From Afipia sp. (lineage in GTDB: Bacteria; Pseudomonadota; Alphaproteobacteria; Rhizobiales; Xanthobacteraceae): a DNA stretch of 64,000 nt. Numbering within the stretch: position 1 is the first letter of the stretch; every line of letters begins with the position of its first letter. Shown piece by piece: positions 7,384 through 16,268 of this stretch. Position numbers and translations under genes: made by a program. The notes below the pieces were generated by a model. It ran no database searches and was not told the DNA's origin. It saw nothing but the letters and a program-made list of their open reading frames with translations. Location of the stretch: contig JAUSAX010000079.1 of the NCBI GenBank assembly GCA_030652315.1, forward strand, positions 1 through 64,000, given 5' to 3'.

Positions 7384-7458
7384 TCAGAGGTAGGCGCTGA
7401 GGCACCAGGCATTGAGCGAGGCAGCAACGGCCAAAGTGAAGACCAATATCGTATTCAC
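7384..7458 (-). CDS. Candidate hydrophobic microprotein
   Basis: A 24-residue frame from a GTG (MNTILVFTLAVAASLNAWCL then SAYL), with TGAGGAG about 9 bases upstream. It could form one membrane helix. The remainder of 7301-7736 holds the terminator at 7331 and no other gene I can support; the leftover frames there look like shadows. Evidence is only the site and the hydrophobicity. Confidence 0.3.
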   Translation of the reverse strand: MNTILVFTLAVAASLNAWCLSAYL

Positions 7459-7736
7459 GGCTAAAGGCTCCTCAAAATGCTGTCTGAGAATCATCCGCGT
7501 CATGCAGAGATTTGAACGCCCTCCCCGCGAAGAGTCTCGCGCATTGTTTTACGCCGACCCTCTTGCCAGATCGTCCTTTCCGAGTCCGATTCTCTCCAGA
7601 TCTCCGCTCCGGTTGTGCGGCGCAGTGTTGTCTTGCGACGATTAACACGCACAATGCAGGCGCGCAGTCTCCCCGACCGCGCCCAAAAACAACAACAAAC
7701 GGTCCAGTCCCGCTGGATCGGACTCCGGAGAAACGA

Positions 7737-8948
7737 ATGTCAGCCAGATCGACCGAGAAGAGTCCTGCAAAAAATCTCATGAACGAATTCCCGCCGGCGC
7801 GGGACAACCTTGTGACACTGGCGAACTGGCGCACGCAGCCCTATAGCGAGTGGAGCTTTCATAACGTCCGGCGCGTGTTGCCGACAGCAAATATCGCCGC
7901 GTCGAAACATCCCGTCCCGCTGGAAAGTTCGCTGGCTGAAATCGGTCACGTCGCCTTCGAGGGCAACAAGGGTCCGACGACGCTGCGCGAGGCGCTCCGC
8001 ACGACGAACACCAAGGGATTTGTCGTACTCCGGCACGGGCGGATCGCTGCCGAATGGTATTCGAGCGGCATGGACGCACGCACGCCGCATATCGTGTTCT
8101 CGGTGAGCAAGTCGATCACCGGCGCGCTTGGCGGAGTTCTCGCGGACAAGGGACTTCTGAATCCCAACCGTCCGGTCACCGATTACGTCCCCGAGGTTTC
8201 GTCATCCGTGTATGGCGGCTGCTCGGTGCGGCACCTGCTCGACATGTCGGTCGGCATCGCCTTCACCGAGAACTATGTCGATCCGGACGGCGATGTCGCG
8301 CGTTACCGGCGCGCGGTCGGATGGGATGTCATCAAGCCCGGCCAGAGCACCATGGCGCTGCGCGAATACCTCGCCACCCAGAAGCCCGACGGCAAGGCTC
8401 ACGGCCACGCGTTCCACTACGTCTCAACCAACACCGACCTGCTCGGCTGGGTCTATGAGCGCGCCGCGGGCCGCTCCCTCTCCGATCTGCTCGGCGAATA
8501 TCTCTGGACGCCGCTCGGCGCGGAAAGCGACGCTTACATCACGCTCGACGCGGAAGGCGCGATGCGCGCAGCCGGCGGCATCTGCGCCGCGCCCCGCGAC
8601 CTCGCCCGCTTCGGCGAAATGATCCGGCAGCGCGGTGTCGCCAACGGCAAACAGGTGATCCCGGGCTGGTGGATCGACGACATCAACGACAACGGCGATC
8701 CGGACGCATGGGCGCGCGGCGAGTTCGCCGAGATGTTTCCCGATGCGGCCTATCGCAGCAAATTTTACCAGATCGACCGCAAGCGGCGGACGCTGTGCTG
8801 CATCGGCATCCATGGCCAATGGATCTACATTGATCCCGTCAGCGAACTGGTGATCGTTCGCGTCGCGGCCGAACCCGTCCCGCTCGACGTCGAGAACTAC
8901 CGCGCCTGGCGGCGGGGTTTCGAAGCGATCGTCCGGCATTTTTCGTGA
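7737..8948 (+). CDS. Serine hydrolase of the beta-lactamase class C/NylB-like family
   Basis: 403 residues from ATG 7737, chosen because CGGAG lies 6 bases upstream and the frame before it looks non-coding. The SxxK motif is FSVSKS (Ser122, Lys125), close to the Ser112/Lys115 of 6-aminohexanoate-dimer hydrolase (392 residues). A Tyr-based second motif is probably in FHYVSTNTDLLGW, and GIHGQW stands near the third motif position. There is no signal peptide, unlike penicillin-binding proteins and AmpC, so it is probably cytosolic. The reaction may be amide or ester hydrolysis; the true substrate cannot be told. It is monocistronic, followed by a dispersed repeat. Confidence 0.8.
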   Translation: MSARSTEKSPAKNLMNEFPPARDNLVTLANWRTQPYSEWSFHNVRRVLPTANIAASKHPVPLESSLAEIGHVAFEGNKGPTTLREALRTTNTKGFVVLRHGRIAAEWYSSGMDARTPHIVFSVSKSITGALGGVLADKGLLNPNRPVTDYVPEVSSSVYGGCSVRHLLDMSVGIAFTENYVDPDGDVARYRRAVGWDVIKPGQSTMALREYLATQKPDGKAHGHAFHYVSTNTDLLGWVYERAAGRSLSDLLGEYLWTPLGAESDAYITLDAEGAMRAAGGICAAPRDLARFGEMIRQRGVANGKQVIPGWWIDDINDNGDPDAWARGEFAEMFPDAAYRSKFYQIDRKRRTLCCIGIHGQWIYIDPVSELVIVRVAAEPVPLDVENYRAWRRGFEAIVRHFS

Positions 8949-8962
8949 GATATCATCCGTAC

Positions 8963-9044
8963 CGTCATTGCGAGCGAAGCGAAGCAATCCAGCGCTAGCG
9001 AAAAGAACTGGATTGCTTCGTCGCAAGGTCTCCTCGCAATGACG
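8963..9044. repeat. Dispersed palindromic repeat family A, copy 1
   Basis: Starts CGTCATTGCGAGCGAAGCGA and ends with its inverse (CTCCTCGCAATGACG), with an inner inverted pair GCAATCCAG / CTGGATTGC around a variable centre. The same structure recurs at 21921, 52429, 54332 and 63032. Confidence 0.9.
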
Positions 9045-9062
9045 AGTTGCTGAAGCGCTGAA

Positions 9063-9500
9063 TTACCGCGTCAGCTTTTCCATCTCTGGGAACGCGGCAA
9101 AGGCTACGCCCTTACAAAGATCCTCGGTCTCCTCGATGATGCGATCGAGCCGTCCGTCGATGTACATGCCCGCACGTTCCTTCACGCCGGCGTAACGCCC
9201 TCCCGCACCGCGCGCATTGAAGCGCACGCACACGACATAGCGGCGTCGGCCCCCAACTTCCTTTTGCGCCGGTTCTGAAATCCCGGCCTCGCGAACACCG
9301 GTTGGATCGTTCAGATAGGTTCGCAGCAGAGCGAGCAGCTCGGGACGGTAGTTCGCCGGATACGGCTGGTTCTCGACGCCGCGATCGGCGGTATAGGACA
9401 GACTGTCGTTGCCGCCGGTCCACGCACAGCCGGCCACAGCGAGCGCAAGCAGCACGGCCGCCGCCACGCGCGGCCCATATGTCACCAATTTGCAACGCAT
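9063..9500 (-). CDS. Small lipoprotein
   Basis: 145 residues from MRCKLVTYGPRVAAAVLLAL, which gives a lipoprotein signal with the lipobox LAVAGC. Two further in-frame ATGs upstream (9527 and 9548) would add a soluble-looking stretch before the signal and are less likely. The mature part holds a conserved-looking segment (PELLALLRTYLNDPTGVREAGISEPAQ) followed by a beta-rich region (RYVVCVRFNARG) and is expected to sit on a membrane in the periplasm. It diverges from the btuB leader. Function unknown. Confidence 0.75.
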   Translation of the reverse strand: MRCKLVTYGPRVAAAVLLALAVAGCAWTGGNDSLSYTADRGVENQPYPANYRPELLALLRTYLNDPTGVREAGISEPAQKEVGGRRRYVVCVRFNARGAGGRYAGVKERAGMYIDGRLDRIIEETEDLCKGVAFAAFPEMEKLTR

Positions 9501-9597
9501 CCCAATGAAGTCCGTAACCTGAGCCATGGCATTGGGTTTCTTGCTCATTGTGTCATTGACAAGGCAACCCTCCGCCGATTGATTGCAACCACGGCAC

Positions 9598-9810
9598 AGG
9601 TGCCAGCGCAAGCTGGCCAATAGGGAATTCGGTGTCACCGTGTGTTTCGTCAAAGTGACGTATGCACGGCTAGTCCGAAGCTGCCCCCGCAACTGTCAGC
9701 GGTGAGTTGTTGTCCATTAGGCCACTGAGCGAAGGCTTTACAGCCGGGCTTGGGAAGGCGGGCAACGGCGACGATCCGCGAGCCAGGAGACCTGCCTGTA
9801 CCGGTCATCC
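9598..9810 (+). promoter_or_regulatory. Cobalamin riboswitch
   Basis: Leader with the landmarks of the B12 aptamer in order: AATAGGGAATTCGGTG near 9621, the GCCCCCGCAACTG block near 9683, GCCACTG at about 9721, GGGAAGGCG near 9752, and the B12 box GCGAGCCAGGAGACCTGCCT at 9778-9797. A possible expression-platform hairpin (CGCAC / GTGCG) follows at about 9813-9836. It lies directly upstream of the BtuB-type receptor gene, so receptor synthesis should fall when cobalamin is plentiful. Confidence 0.93.
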
Positions 9811-9887
9811 TTCCGTCGCACGGGGCGTGCGAAGGGGCGGCATTTCCGCAGCGGTGACGTGACGTAACAGTTGCGGAGGTCCGGCCG

Positions 9888-10022
9888 ATGGCCTGTTTCC
9901 TCAGTCACGACGTAAAGTCCGGCAGCGTTCGCTTGCCGCGCATCGTCATGCCTGCGCGCGTCTTCACCGCGCCTTCGCGATCACATGCATCGGCGGGGCT
10001 CAAACGTGACTCTTTTTCCTAG
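9888..10022 (+). CDS. Possible leader ORF between riboswitch and btuB
   Basis: A 44-residue frame beginning MACFLSHDVKSGSVRLPRIV with GCGGAGG 9 bases before its ATG, much the best ribosome site in the leader. It overlaps the start of the receptor gene in another frame (ends at 10022). It could couple translation to the receptor, or be chance. A frameshift in the sequence joining it to the receptor's signal peptide is another possibility. Confidence 0.3.
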   Translation: MACFLSHDVKSGSVRLPRIVMPARVFTAPSRSHASAGLKRDSFS

Positions 10023-11946
10023 ATCTCTCTTTCCGGCAGCGACGCTCGGATTGTCATTCGCAGCGGCATGCCTCGCGGGCACGGCGCTCGTAAGCCCTGC
10101 CCTCGCGCAGGAAGGCGGCGGCCAATTGCCGCCGATCGAAGTGACATCGCCGACACTCGTGCCCACACCAGTCAACCAGATTGCGAGTTCGATTACGGTC
10201 ATCACGGCCGCAGATATCCAACGCGACCAACGACGTACAGTCGCTGACGCACTCCAAACCGTTCCGGGTCTCAATATCGTGCAGAGCGGCGGACCGGGTA
10301 GTCAAACTTCCGTCTTTATGCGTGGCACGAATTCAAACCACACGAAGATCCTGATCGACGGTATCGACGCCGGCGATCCCAGCACGCCTAATGGCGCATT
10401 CGATCTGGCCCATTTGCTGACGGACGATATCGATCGGATCGAAATCCTACGCGGACCACAGAGTGGCCTGTATGGTTCTGACGCTATCGGCGGCGTCATT
10501 TCTATCACTACCAAGAAGGGGCAAGGCCCTGCAAAAATAACTGCGCGCGTGGAAGGCGGCAGTTACGGTACGATCAACAGTTCGGCCAATGTCAGCGGGT
10601 CCGAGGGACGGTTCAACTATTCGTTCGGAGTTGCGCAGTTCCACACCGGTGGAATCCCTGTCACTCCAAACGAAGCGCTTGCGCCTGGCCAGAAGCGGAT
10701 CGACGACACCTACAAAAACATGACCTATTCGACAAAGCTGGGGGTTGATATCAACGACTACCTGGGCTTGAATTTTGTCGGGCGGTACACAGACGCAACA
10801 CTCGGATACACTGGATACAACAGCTTTTTCTCTGGTCCCGCAGACAGCCAAAGCACAAGCCACGCCAAGCAGCTCTTCACCCGCAGTGAAGCAGTCGCGA
10901 CGCTATTTGACGGACAACTCAAAAACTATTTCGGTCTGAACTTCACCAATCAGTCCCGCGACACTTTCGATCCAAACGGTTTCCCCAACAACACCAACAT
11001 CGAAGGTGAACGCACGAAATACGATTGGCGCAGCGTCGCCACTTTCGTACCGGGCCAGACCCTCGTTGTTGGCGCAGAGCACGATACCGAGAGCTTTCAC
11101 TCGAGTTCAGTGACGACCAAGGAAAACAGCAACCGGGGCGCCTACGTCGAACTGCAATCCCGGTTTTTCGAACGCCTTTACGTCGTCAGCAACGTGCGCA
11201 TCGACGATAACGATGCGTTCGGCGATCACACGACCTATCGCGTCGCGCCTGCCTTTATTGTGCCTGGGACAGAAACAAAGCTGAAGGCGAGCTATGGCAC
11301 GGGCTTCAAGGCTCCTACCCTGACCCAGCTGTATGACACGACCTATGGCTCCAACAATCCGAACCTCAAGCCGGAAGAAAGTCGTGGCTACGACGTCGGA
11401 TTCGAACAACCCATCGCCCATGATCGGATCCGCTTTGGCACGACATATTTCAACAACGACATCAGAAATCTGATCGTCGGCGACCCAGCCACCTTCTACA
11501 AATATGGCAACATCGACAGTGCCAAGACGTCCGGATTCGAAACGTTCGCTGCGATTACGTTCAACGAACGCTTCAAGCTAAGATTCGATCACACCTATAC
11601 GGAAGCTATCGATACAAAAACTGGGCTCGATCTGCTCCGCCGACCGCGCCACAAGATGAGTTACACCGCGATCTGGACACCATTGGACGACCTGACGCTG
11701 TCAGCCACCGTGCTCAGTCTCAGCAGGTTCGACGACTTCCCGCGGTTTGGATTTACGCGCGTTACGGTTCCGGGAGCCACCACGGTGAACTTGGCTGCTA
11801 ACTATAAGGTCGCGGAGGGCGTCACCGCGTTCGCGCGAATCGATAACCTCCTCGACAAGTACTACGTGAATCCAGACGGATACCTTCGCGCCGGCTTGAG
11901 CGTCTTCGGTGGCATCCGCCTCGCGAGCGCACCCTTCGCTCGCTGA
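9985..11946 (+). CDS. btuB: TonB-dependent outer-membrane vitamin B12 receptor
   Basis: 653 residues. Signal peptide to about residue 41 (ending SPALAQ), a TonB-box-like segment (LPPIEVTSP), and a plug domain at about residues 60-165 with the usual marks (ADALQTVPGLNIVQSG, SVFMRGTNSNHTKILIDGI, DRIEILRGPQSGLYGSDAIG). A 22-strand-type barrel follows to the C-terminus, which here ends ASAPFAR rather than in a plain aromatic residue. The barrel holds FKAPTLTQLYDTTYGSNNPNLKPEESRGYDVGFE, referred to by its span about residues 438-470, typical of BtuB/CirA receptors. The cobalamin riboswitch immediately upstream makes corrinoid the likely ligand. The start is uncertain: ATG 9985 or GTG 10006. Confidence 0.9.
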   Translation: MHRRGSNVTLFPRSLFPAATLGLSFAAACLAGTALVSPALAQEGGGQLPPIEVTSPTLVPTPVNQIASSITVITAADIQRDQRRTVADALQTVPGLNIVQSGGPGSQTSVFMRGTNSNHTKILIDGIDAGDPSTPNGAFDLAHLLTDDIDRIEILRGPQSGLYGSDAIGGVISITTKKGQGPAKITARVEGGSYGTINSSANVSGSEGRFNYSFGVAQFHTGGIPVTPNEALAPGQKRIDDTYKNMTYSTKLGVDINDYLGLNFVGRYTDATLGYTGYNSFFSGPADSQSTSHAKQLFTRSEAVATLFDGQLKNYFGLNFTNQSRDTFDPNGFPNNTNIEGERTKYDWRSVATFVPGQTLVVGAEHDTESFHSSSVTTKENSNRGAYVELQSRFFERLYVVSNVRIDDNDAFGDHTTYRVAPAFIVPGTETKLKASYGTGFKAPTLTQLYDTTYGSNNPNLKPEESRGYDVGFEQPIAHDRIRFGTTYFNNDIRNLIVGDPATFYKYGNIDSAKTSGFETFAAITFNERFKLRFDHTYTEAIDTKTGLDLLRRPRHKMSYTAIWTPLDDLTLSATVLSLSRFDDFPRFGFTRVTVPGATTVNLAANYKVAEGVTAFARIDNLLDKYYVNPDGYLRAGLSVFGGIRLASAPFAR

Positions 11947-11959
11947 TCTCCAAAAAGCC

Positions 11960-12004
11960 CGGCCTGCGGTCATCGCGTAAACGATGATCCGCAGGCCGTT
12001 CTTC
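11960..12004 (+). terminator. Terminator after btuB
   Basis: CGGCCTGCGG-TCATCG / CGATGATCCGCAGGCCG hairpin with one bulged base, followed by TTCTTCATT. Confidence 0.75.
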
Positions 12005-12066
12005 ATTCCGTGAGCCGCTTCGATGCGGGGGCTATGCAAGTGCGGTCACGGAAGTATTCGTCTCGG

Positions 12067-12321
12067 TCAGAGGTGATGGCGATGCTTCTTCACGATCACG
12101 ACCTTATGGCCGTGGCCATGACGGTGCTTGTTCCAGCCATAGCGATGATGAGGACGATGCTTCTTCACCACAACGACTTGCGCATGGGAACGCGCGACCG
12201 ACGGCTTCACCACGATCGTCCTGGTCATCGGGCCGCGCTCGGTCTTGATGACGGTAGCGGCCATCGCAGGCGCGGCGAGCATCGAAGCGGCAACCAGGGC
12301 TGCGGAAATCGTCTTGAACAT
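12067..12321 (-). CDS. Small secreted histidine/lysine-rich protein
   Basis: 84 residues: a signal peptide (MFKTISAALVAASMLAAPAMA), a short beta-like segment (TVIKTERGPMTRTIVVKPSV) and a highly basic tail with many His (KKHRPHHRYGWNKHRHGHGHKVVIVKKHRHHL as a span, residues 53-84). The tail contains two copies of VV(V/I)VKKHR, an internal repeat. Periplasmic metal or polyanion binding is plausible from composition only. GGAGACA precedes the ATG. The next 284 bases (12322-12605) contain no other gene I can support. Confidence 0.7.
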   Translation of the reverse strand: MFKTISAALVAASMLAAPAMAATVIKTERGPMTRTIVVKPSVARSHAQVVVVKKHRPHHRYGWNKHRHGHGHKVVIVKKHRHHL

Positions 12322-12605
12322 CGAGTGTCTCCTGTTTCATGCGATCGAGAGGTGGGCCGGTCGGTTGGCCGGGTGCCGATCGTCACAGCAACGCTAAGCG
12401 GTGCACGCTGAACTCAGTCTGAAGCGCACCGGCGGCTTTCGTTCATCTGGATGACAGTTTGGCCATGTGCCGACGGCACGGACCGGCCGGCGACGGCCAA
12501 AACCGCCGGAATTATGTCGGGCAACCGCAGGAATGTTTGAACCCGGCGGGTGTTTAAGACGTACAAACAGAATAGGATCGTTTTGCAGATCAACGGAGGC
12601 TTGGC

Positions 12606-13154
12606 ATGAGCAACTTGACCATCAGGCAGATATCTCTGGCGCTGCTTCTTTCGGCGTTCGTCGCGGCGCCCGCCATCAATTTGGCGCAAGCCGCCGGTTC
12701 GGATACGCCCTCGCCTCCTCCCGCCTCCGACACGAAATCGCAGCCCAAGGACAAAAAGAAGGGCGAGAAGAAATCGTCGATCGAGGATCCCGCTTTCCTG
12801 CAGGGCTATCGCACCGCCTATGCAACGATCTACGAGCAGAACGACTACGCCGCCGCCATTCCGCAGCTCAAGGCGCTCGGTCAGGACGATCGCGCCGATG
12901 TCGCCAACCTGATCGGCTATTCGTATCGCAAGCTCGGCAACTACGAGTTGGCCAGCGTCTGGTATGAGCGCGCGCTGAAGGCCGACCCCGGCCATGTCCG
13001 CACCTGGCAGTATTACGGGCTGTGGCAGGTCGAACAGGGCAACCGCGAACAGGCGAAGCATCATCTCGCAAGGATCGAAGCCCTGGCGGGCCGCGACAGC
13101 GCCGAATACCAATCGCTGGCCTCCGCGCTGACCGGCGGCCGGACGTCCTATTGA
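12606..13154 (+). CDS. Exported TPR-repeat protein
   Basis: 182 residues. A signal peptide (LALLLSAFVAAPAINLAQA) is followed by a charged Lys/Pro/Ser linker (residues 33-60), then about two tetratricopeptide repeats: YATIYEQNDYAAAIPQLKAL, and the best match at LIGYSYRKLGNYELASVWYERALKADPGHVRTWQYYGLWQVEQGN (a span of residues 99-143). GGAGGCTTGGC precedes the ATG. It is probably a periplasmic protein-interaction scaffold with unknown partner. It is transcribed alone and closed by a hairpin. Confidence 0.8.
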   Translation: MSNLTIRQISLALLLSAFVAAPAINLAQAAGSDTPSPPPASDTKSQPKDKKKGEKKSSIEDPAFLQGYRTAYATIYEQNDYAAAIPQLKALGQDDRADVANLIGYSYRKLGNYELASVWYERALKADPGHVRTWQYYGLWQVEQGNREQAKHHLARIEALAGRDSAEYQSLASALTGGRTSY

Positions 13155-13194
13155 CCGGATGTACGGTTAGCCGCCTTGGTTAACCGGCGGATCA

Positions 13195-13234
13195 AGCCCC
13201 GCGGACCATAAGTCGGCTGCGCGGGGCTGTTTTG
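13195..13234 (+). terminator. Probable terminator after the TPR gene
   Basis: AGCCCCGCG / CGCGGGGCT stem with a 16-base loop, followed by GTTTTG. Confidence 0.6.
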
Positions 13235-13326
13235 CGCGGCCTGATCCCGCCTCGACAACCCCCAAAAACCTCGTATAGACGAAGCCCGCGCGTTCACGAC
13301 CTCGTGCCCGCGCCTCGGGGGCTGGC

Positions 13327-14106
13327 ATGACGACGTCGAAGAAATACGAGCGGATTGCCTTCGTGGCAGGCCCGAGCGAGGAGGCCCAGCAGGCCCTCGC
13401 CCATTTGGTCGCCGCCTACGGCAACCAGCCGTCCGACAAGGCCGACGTGGTGGTGGCGCTCGGCGGCGACGGCCTGATGCTGCAGACGCTGCACCGGCAC
13501 ATGCGCTCGGGCATCCCGATCTACGGGATGCATCGCGGCACCGTCGGCTTCCTGATGAACGAGTTCAGCCCGCACTCGCTGATAGACCGGCTGGAAGCGG
13601 CGAAGCTCACCGTCATCAATCCGCTCTTGATGCGCGCCACCGACATCCACGGCAAGGTGCATATCCATCACGCCATCAACGAGGTCTCGCTGTTCCGGCA
13701 GACCCATCAGGCCGCGCGGTTGCGGATTCTGGTCGACGAACACGAACGGATGGCCGAGCTGATCTCCGATGGCATCATGGTGGCGACGCCCGCCGGTTCG
13801 ACCGCCTACAATCTTTCGGCGCAGGGGCCGATCCTGCCAATCAATGCCGCGCTGCTCGCGCTGACGCCGATCAGCCCGTTCCGCCCTCGCCGCTGGCGCG
13901 GCGCGCTACTGCCCAACACCGCCTTTGTCGTGTTCGAGGTTCTCGAATCCGACAAGCGCCCGGTCGCCGCTGTCGCCGATCACGACGAGGCCCGCGACGT
14001 GCAGAGGGTCGAAATCATCGCGGACAAGACCATCTCGATCCGCATGCTGTTCGACCCCGGCCACAGCCTGGAAGAGCGCATTCTCAGCGAGCAGTTCGGG
14101 TTCTAA
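13327..14106 (+). CDS. nadK: NAD kinase
   Basis: Phosphorylates NAD to NADP in the cytosol. 259 residues, near the usual length of short alphaproteobacterial forms. The diacylglycerol-kinase-like GGDG motif is [15 protein letters not shown] (about residues 45-59); NE and substrate loops lie at [11 protein letters not shown]; the second conserved motif is [21 protein letters not shown]. The start [15 protein letters not shown] fits the first beta strand well. Nothing in the neighbourhood suggests special regulation. Confidence 0.95.
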   Translation: MTTSKKYERIAFVAGPSEEAQQALAHLVAAYGNQPSDKADVVVALGGDGLMLQTLHRHMRSGIPIYGMHRGTVGFLMNEFSPHSLIDRLEAAKLTVINPLLMRATDIHGKVHIHHAINEVSLFRQTHQAARLRILVDEHERMAELISDGIMVATPAGSTAYNLSAQGPILPINAALLALTPISPFRPRRWRGALLPNTAFVVFEVLESDKRPVAAVADHDEARDVQRVEIIADKTISIRMLFDPGHSLEERILSEQFGF

Positions 14107-14230
14107 CCCCTCTTCGGATACCTGCGCCCGGCGCGCTTGGCCCGGCTTGGATAACCATTCATTAACGGCGGCCGCATATAGTTAATGCGAGGTGTACCCT
14201 GTTTTCCGGGTGCGCCACCTCGGGCTGCGC

Positions 14231-14776
14231 ATGTTCATTATCGATTTCAACAAGCTGCGGTTTCTCGTGTGCGACGACAACGCGCATATGCGGCGCATTC
14301 TGCGCACGCTGCTGCATTCGTTCGGCGCGCGCGAAGTGTATGAGGCGGAAGACGGCGCGACCGCGCTGGAAATGTATTCCCACTATGTCCCCGACATCGT
14401 CATCACCGACTGGTCGATGCCGATTTTTGATGGGCTCGAGCTCGCGCAGATGATTCGCCAGCCGGACGGCGCGGGCAATCCCTACGCGCCGATCATCATG
14501 CTGACCGGCCACTCGGAAAAACGCCGCGTCATGGTGGCGCGCGATGCCGGGGTCACCGAATTCCTGGCGAAGCCGATCTCCGCCAAGGGGCTTTATCAGC
14601 GCATCCTCAATGTCGTGGCCAATCCCCGGCCCTTCATCAAGACCAAAAACTATTTCGGACCGGACCGGCGCCGCAACACCAACGCCGCCTACATCGGCCT
14701 CGAGCGCCGCAGCGGCGGCAACGCCGAGATCATGCAGCAGCCCTCGCTGCTCGAAAAAGCCCGCTCCGGAAACTAG
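14231..14776 (+). CDS. Response regulator, receiver domain with short C-terminal tail
   Basis: 181 residues from MFIIDFNKLRFLVCDDN; the frame is open 13 codons earlier but the ATG fits better. The receiver domain spans about residues 8-130, with the acidic pair DD (14-15), the phospho-acceptor Asp in DIVITDWSMPIFDG (about 59), the conserved Thr in IIMLTGHS and the Lys in FLAKPIS. There is no HTH or enzymatic output. The Arg-rich tail (GPDRRRNTNAAYIGLERRSG) is of a type I recall in several alphaproteobacterial single-domain regulators. It lies 8 bases before an Hpt gene, so the two probably form one phosphorelay unit without a local kinase. Confidence 0.88.
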   Translation: MFIIDFNKLRFLVCDDNAHMRRILRTLLHSFGAREVYEAEDGATALEMYSHYVPDIVITDWSMPIFDGLELAQMIRQPDGAGNPYAPIIMLTGHSEKRRVMVARDAGVTEFLAKPISAKGLYQRILNVVANPRPFIKTKNYFGPDRRRNTNAAYIGLERRSGGNAEIMQQPSLLEKARSGN

Positions 14777-14784
14777 GAAAACTC

Positions 14785-15366
14785 ATGGCCCGCAAGCCGC
14801 CAACAGAAATCAAGGTCGATACCTTCGCGGACCATCAGGTCATCTCGCAGCCCAATCCGCTGCGCAAGATGGTGCGGTATTCCGAGGAGAAGGACATCGA
14901 CGATCCTGTCGCCCGCGCCGAAAAGGCGCTCGCTAGCCTGTCCGGCGAATTCAAGGACTGGATGCAGGTGGAGTGCGATCGGCTGAGCGCGGCCTATGCC
15001 GCAATCGCGCGCGACGGACTGAACGGCGAGAATCGCGAAGAACTTTTTCGCGCGGCACACGACATCAAGGGCGGCGCTGCGACGTTCGGCTTTCCCACCG
15101 CTGCTGCGGCGGCGGAAAGCCTGTGCCGGATCATCGAACATGCGCCGGATCTCGCTCAGGTGCCGGGCGAACTGATCAAACATCATGTCAACGCGATCCA
15201 GGCGATCTATCGCGAGCAATCGCGGATCTCGGCCGTCGGCATGGCCGATGAACTAAGCAAGAAGCTGCGCGGCGTCGCGGACGAGTATCTGATCCACGTC
15301 AACCGCGACCGTCCCGAACACCTCGAAGCGATCCTGTCGCCGAGCATCGTGCCGGGCGACAGCTAA
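14785..15366 (+). CDS. Hpt-domain histidine phosphotransferase
   Basis: 193 residues. An N-terminal linker (to about residue 50) precedes a four-helix Hpt domain, with the phospho-accepting His in LFRAAHDIKGGAATFGF (about residue 92). AGGAAAACTC gives a start site 4-9 bases before the ATG. It follows the receiver gene closely and should exchange phosphate with it or with a remote hybrid kinase. The C-terminus (KLRGVADEYLIHVNRDRPEH) is an added region. The last 4 bases overlap the convergent desaturase gene. Confidence 0.85.
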   Translation: MARKPPTEIKVDTFADHQVISQPNPLRKMVRYSEEKDIDDPVARAEKALASLSGEFKDWMQVECDRLSAAYAAIARDGLNGENREELFRAAHDIKGGAATFGFPTAAAAAESLCRIIEHAPDLAQVPGELIKHHVNAIQAIYREQSRISAVGMADELSKKLRGVADEYLIHVNRDRPEHLEAILSPSIVPGDS

Positions 15367-16268
15367 AGCGCGTCAGGTTCCGATACCGGGCGCGCGTTGT
15401 AGGTCGCCGCAAGATTCGGCGACGGCAACGAAACCTTGGTCGCGAGACCAAGCAGCATCAGCAACTGGATCGTCGTCCAGGACAGATCGAATTCCCACCA
15501 CTTGTGACCGTGGCGCGCCGATGTCGGATCGGCGTGATGATTGTTGTGCCAGCCCTCGCCGCCCGCCAGCAATCCGATGATCGGGTTGTTACGGCTGTCG
15601 TCCGGCGTGTTGTAACTGCGATAGCCCCACACATGGGTCACCGAATTCACCGCCCATGTGGTGTGCCAGACGAAAACAGTGCGCAGCGCTCCGCCCCAGA
15701 CGAACAGGCTGGAGCCGAATTGAAACGCGTCGAGCAGGCTTCCGCCGGAGATCAGGCTGATTGCAAAACCGGCAATGAAGAACAGCATCCACGATGCCAG
15801 CGTGAACTTGATCCAGTTCTTCTTGCTCTCGAGCATGACGTAAAACGGATCGCGCATCAGATCGCGCGAATAGCGATCGATCATGGGAGCCGGCTTCATG
15901 TCAGGCGGCCGCACCAGCAGCCAGCCAAAATGCGCCCAGAAAAAACTCTTGAGCGGCGAATGGGGATCCATTTCGTCGTCGGCGTAGTGATGATGGCGGC
16001 GATGCACGGCGACCCAGAATGCCGGCGAAAACTGCATGCAGCACGTGCCGAGCAAGGCGAGCGTATGCTCGAGCCAAAGCGGGCACGAAAACGCGCGATG
16101 AGTCAGGAGCCGGTGAAATCCGATGTTAATTCCGAGAACGCCGAAAACATAAATCCCGGCAGCGAAAAGGACGACGCCCGTCCAGCTGAAATACCAAGGC
16201 AGCAAAGCCAGCGCTGCGAGCAGATGAACCGCAATAAACCCGATAAGGGTATCGGTCTTCAGTTTCAT
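15363..16268 (-). CDS. Membrane fatty acyl desaturase (acyl-CoA delta-9 type)
   Basis: 301 residues with the three histidine boxes of integral-membrane desaturases: HRLLTH (about residue 50), HRRHHHYADD (about 87) and HNNHH (about 239), which bind the di-iron centre. Four or more membrane helices flank them. It should introduce a cis double bond in acyl chains with O2 and electrons from a redox partner, adjusting membrane fluidity. The start at MKLKTDTLIGF has GGAAGCGGGA upstream; nine extra in-frame codons exist before it. It is single and convergent with the Hpt gene, overlapping by 4 bases. Confidence 0.9.
   Translation of the reverse strand: MKLKTDTLIGFIAVHLLAALALLPWYFSWTGVVLFAAGIYVFGVLGINIGFHRLLTHRAFSCPLWLEHTLALLGTCCMQFSPAFWVAVHRRHHHYADDEMDPHSPLKSFFWAHFGWLLVRPPDMKPAPMIDRYSRDLMRDPFYVMLESKKNWIKFTLASWMLFFIAGFAISLISGGSLLDAFQFGSSLFVWGGALRTVFVWHTTWAVNSVTHVWGYRSYNTPDDSRNNPIIGLLAGGEGWHNNHHADPTSARHGHKWWEFDLSWTTIQLLMLLGLATKVSLPSPNLAATYNARPVSEPDAL

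Noticed and set aside
8963-9044. Repeat array as a CRISPR
   Set aside because: Copies are 2-30 kb apart with inverse ends and no regular spacers; no cas genes seen.
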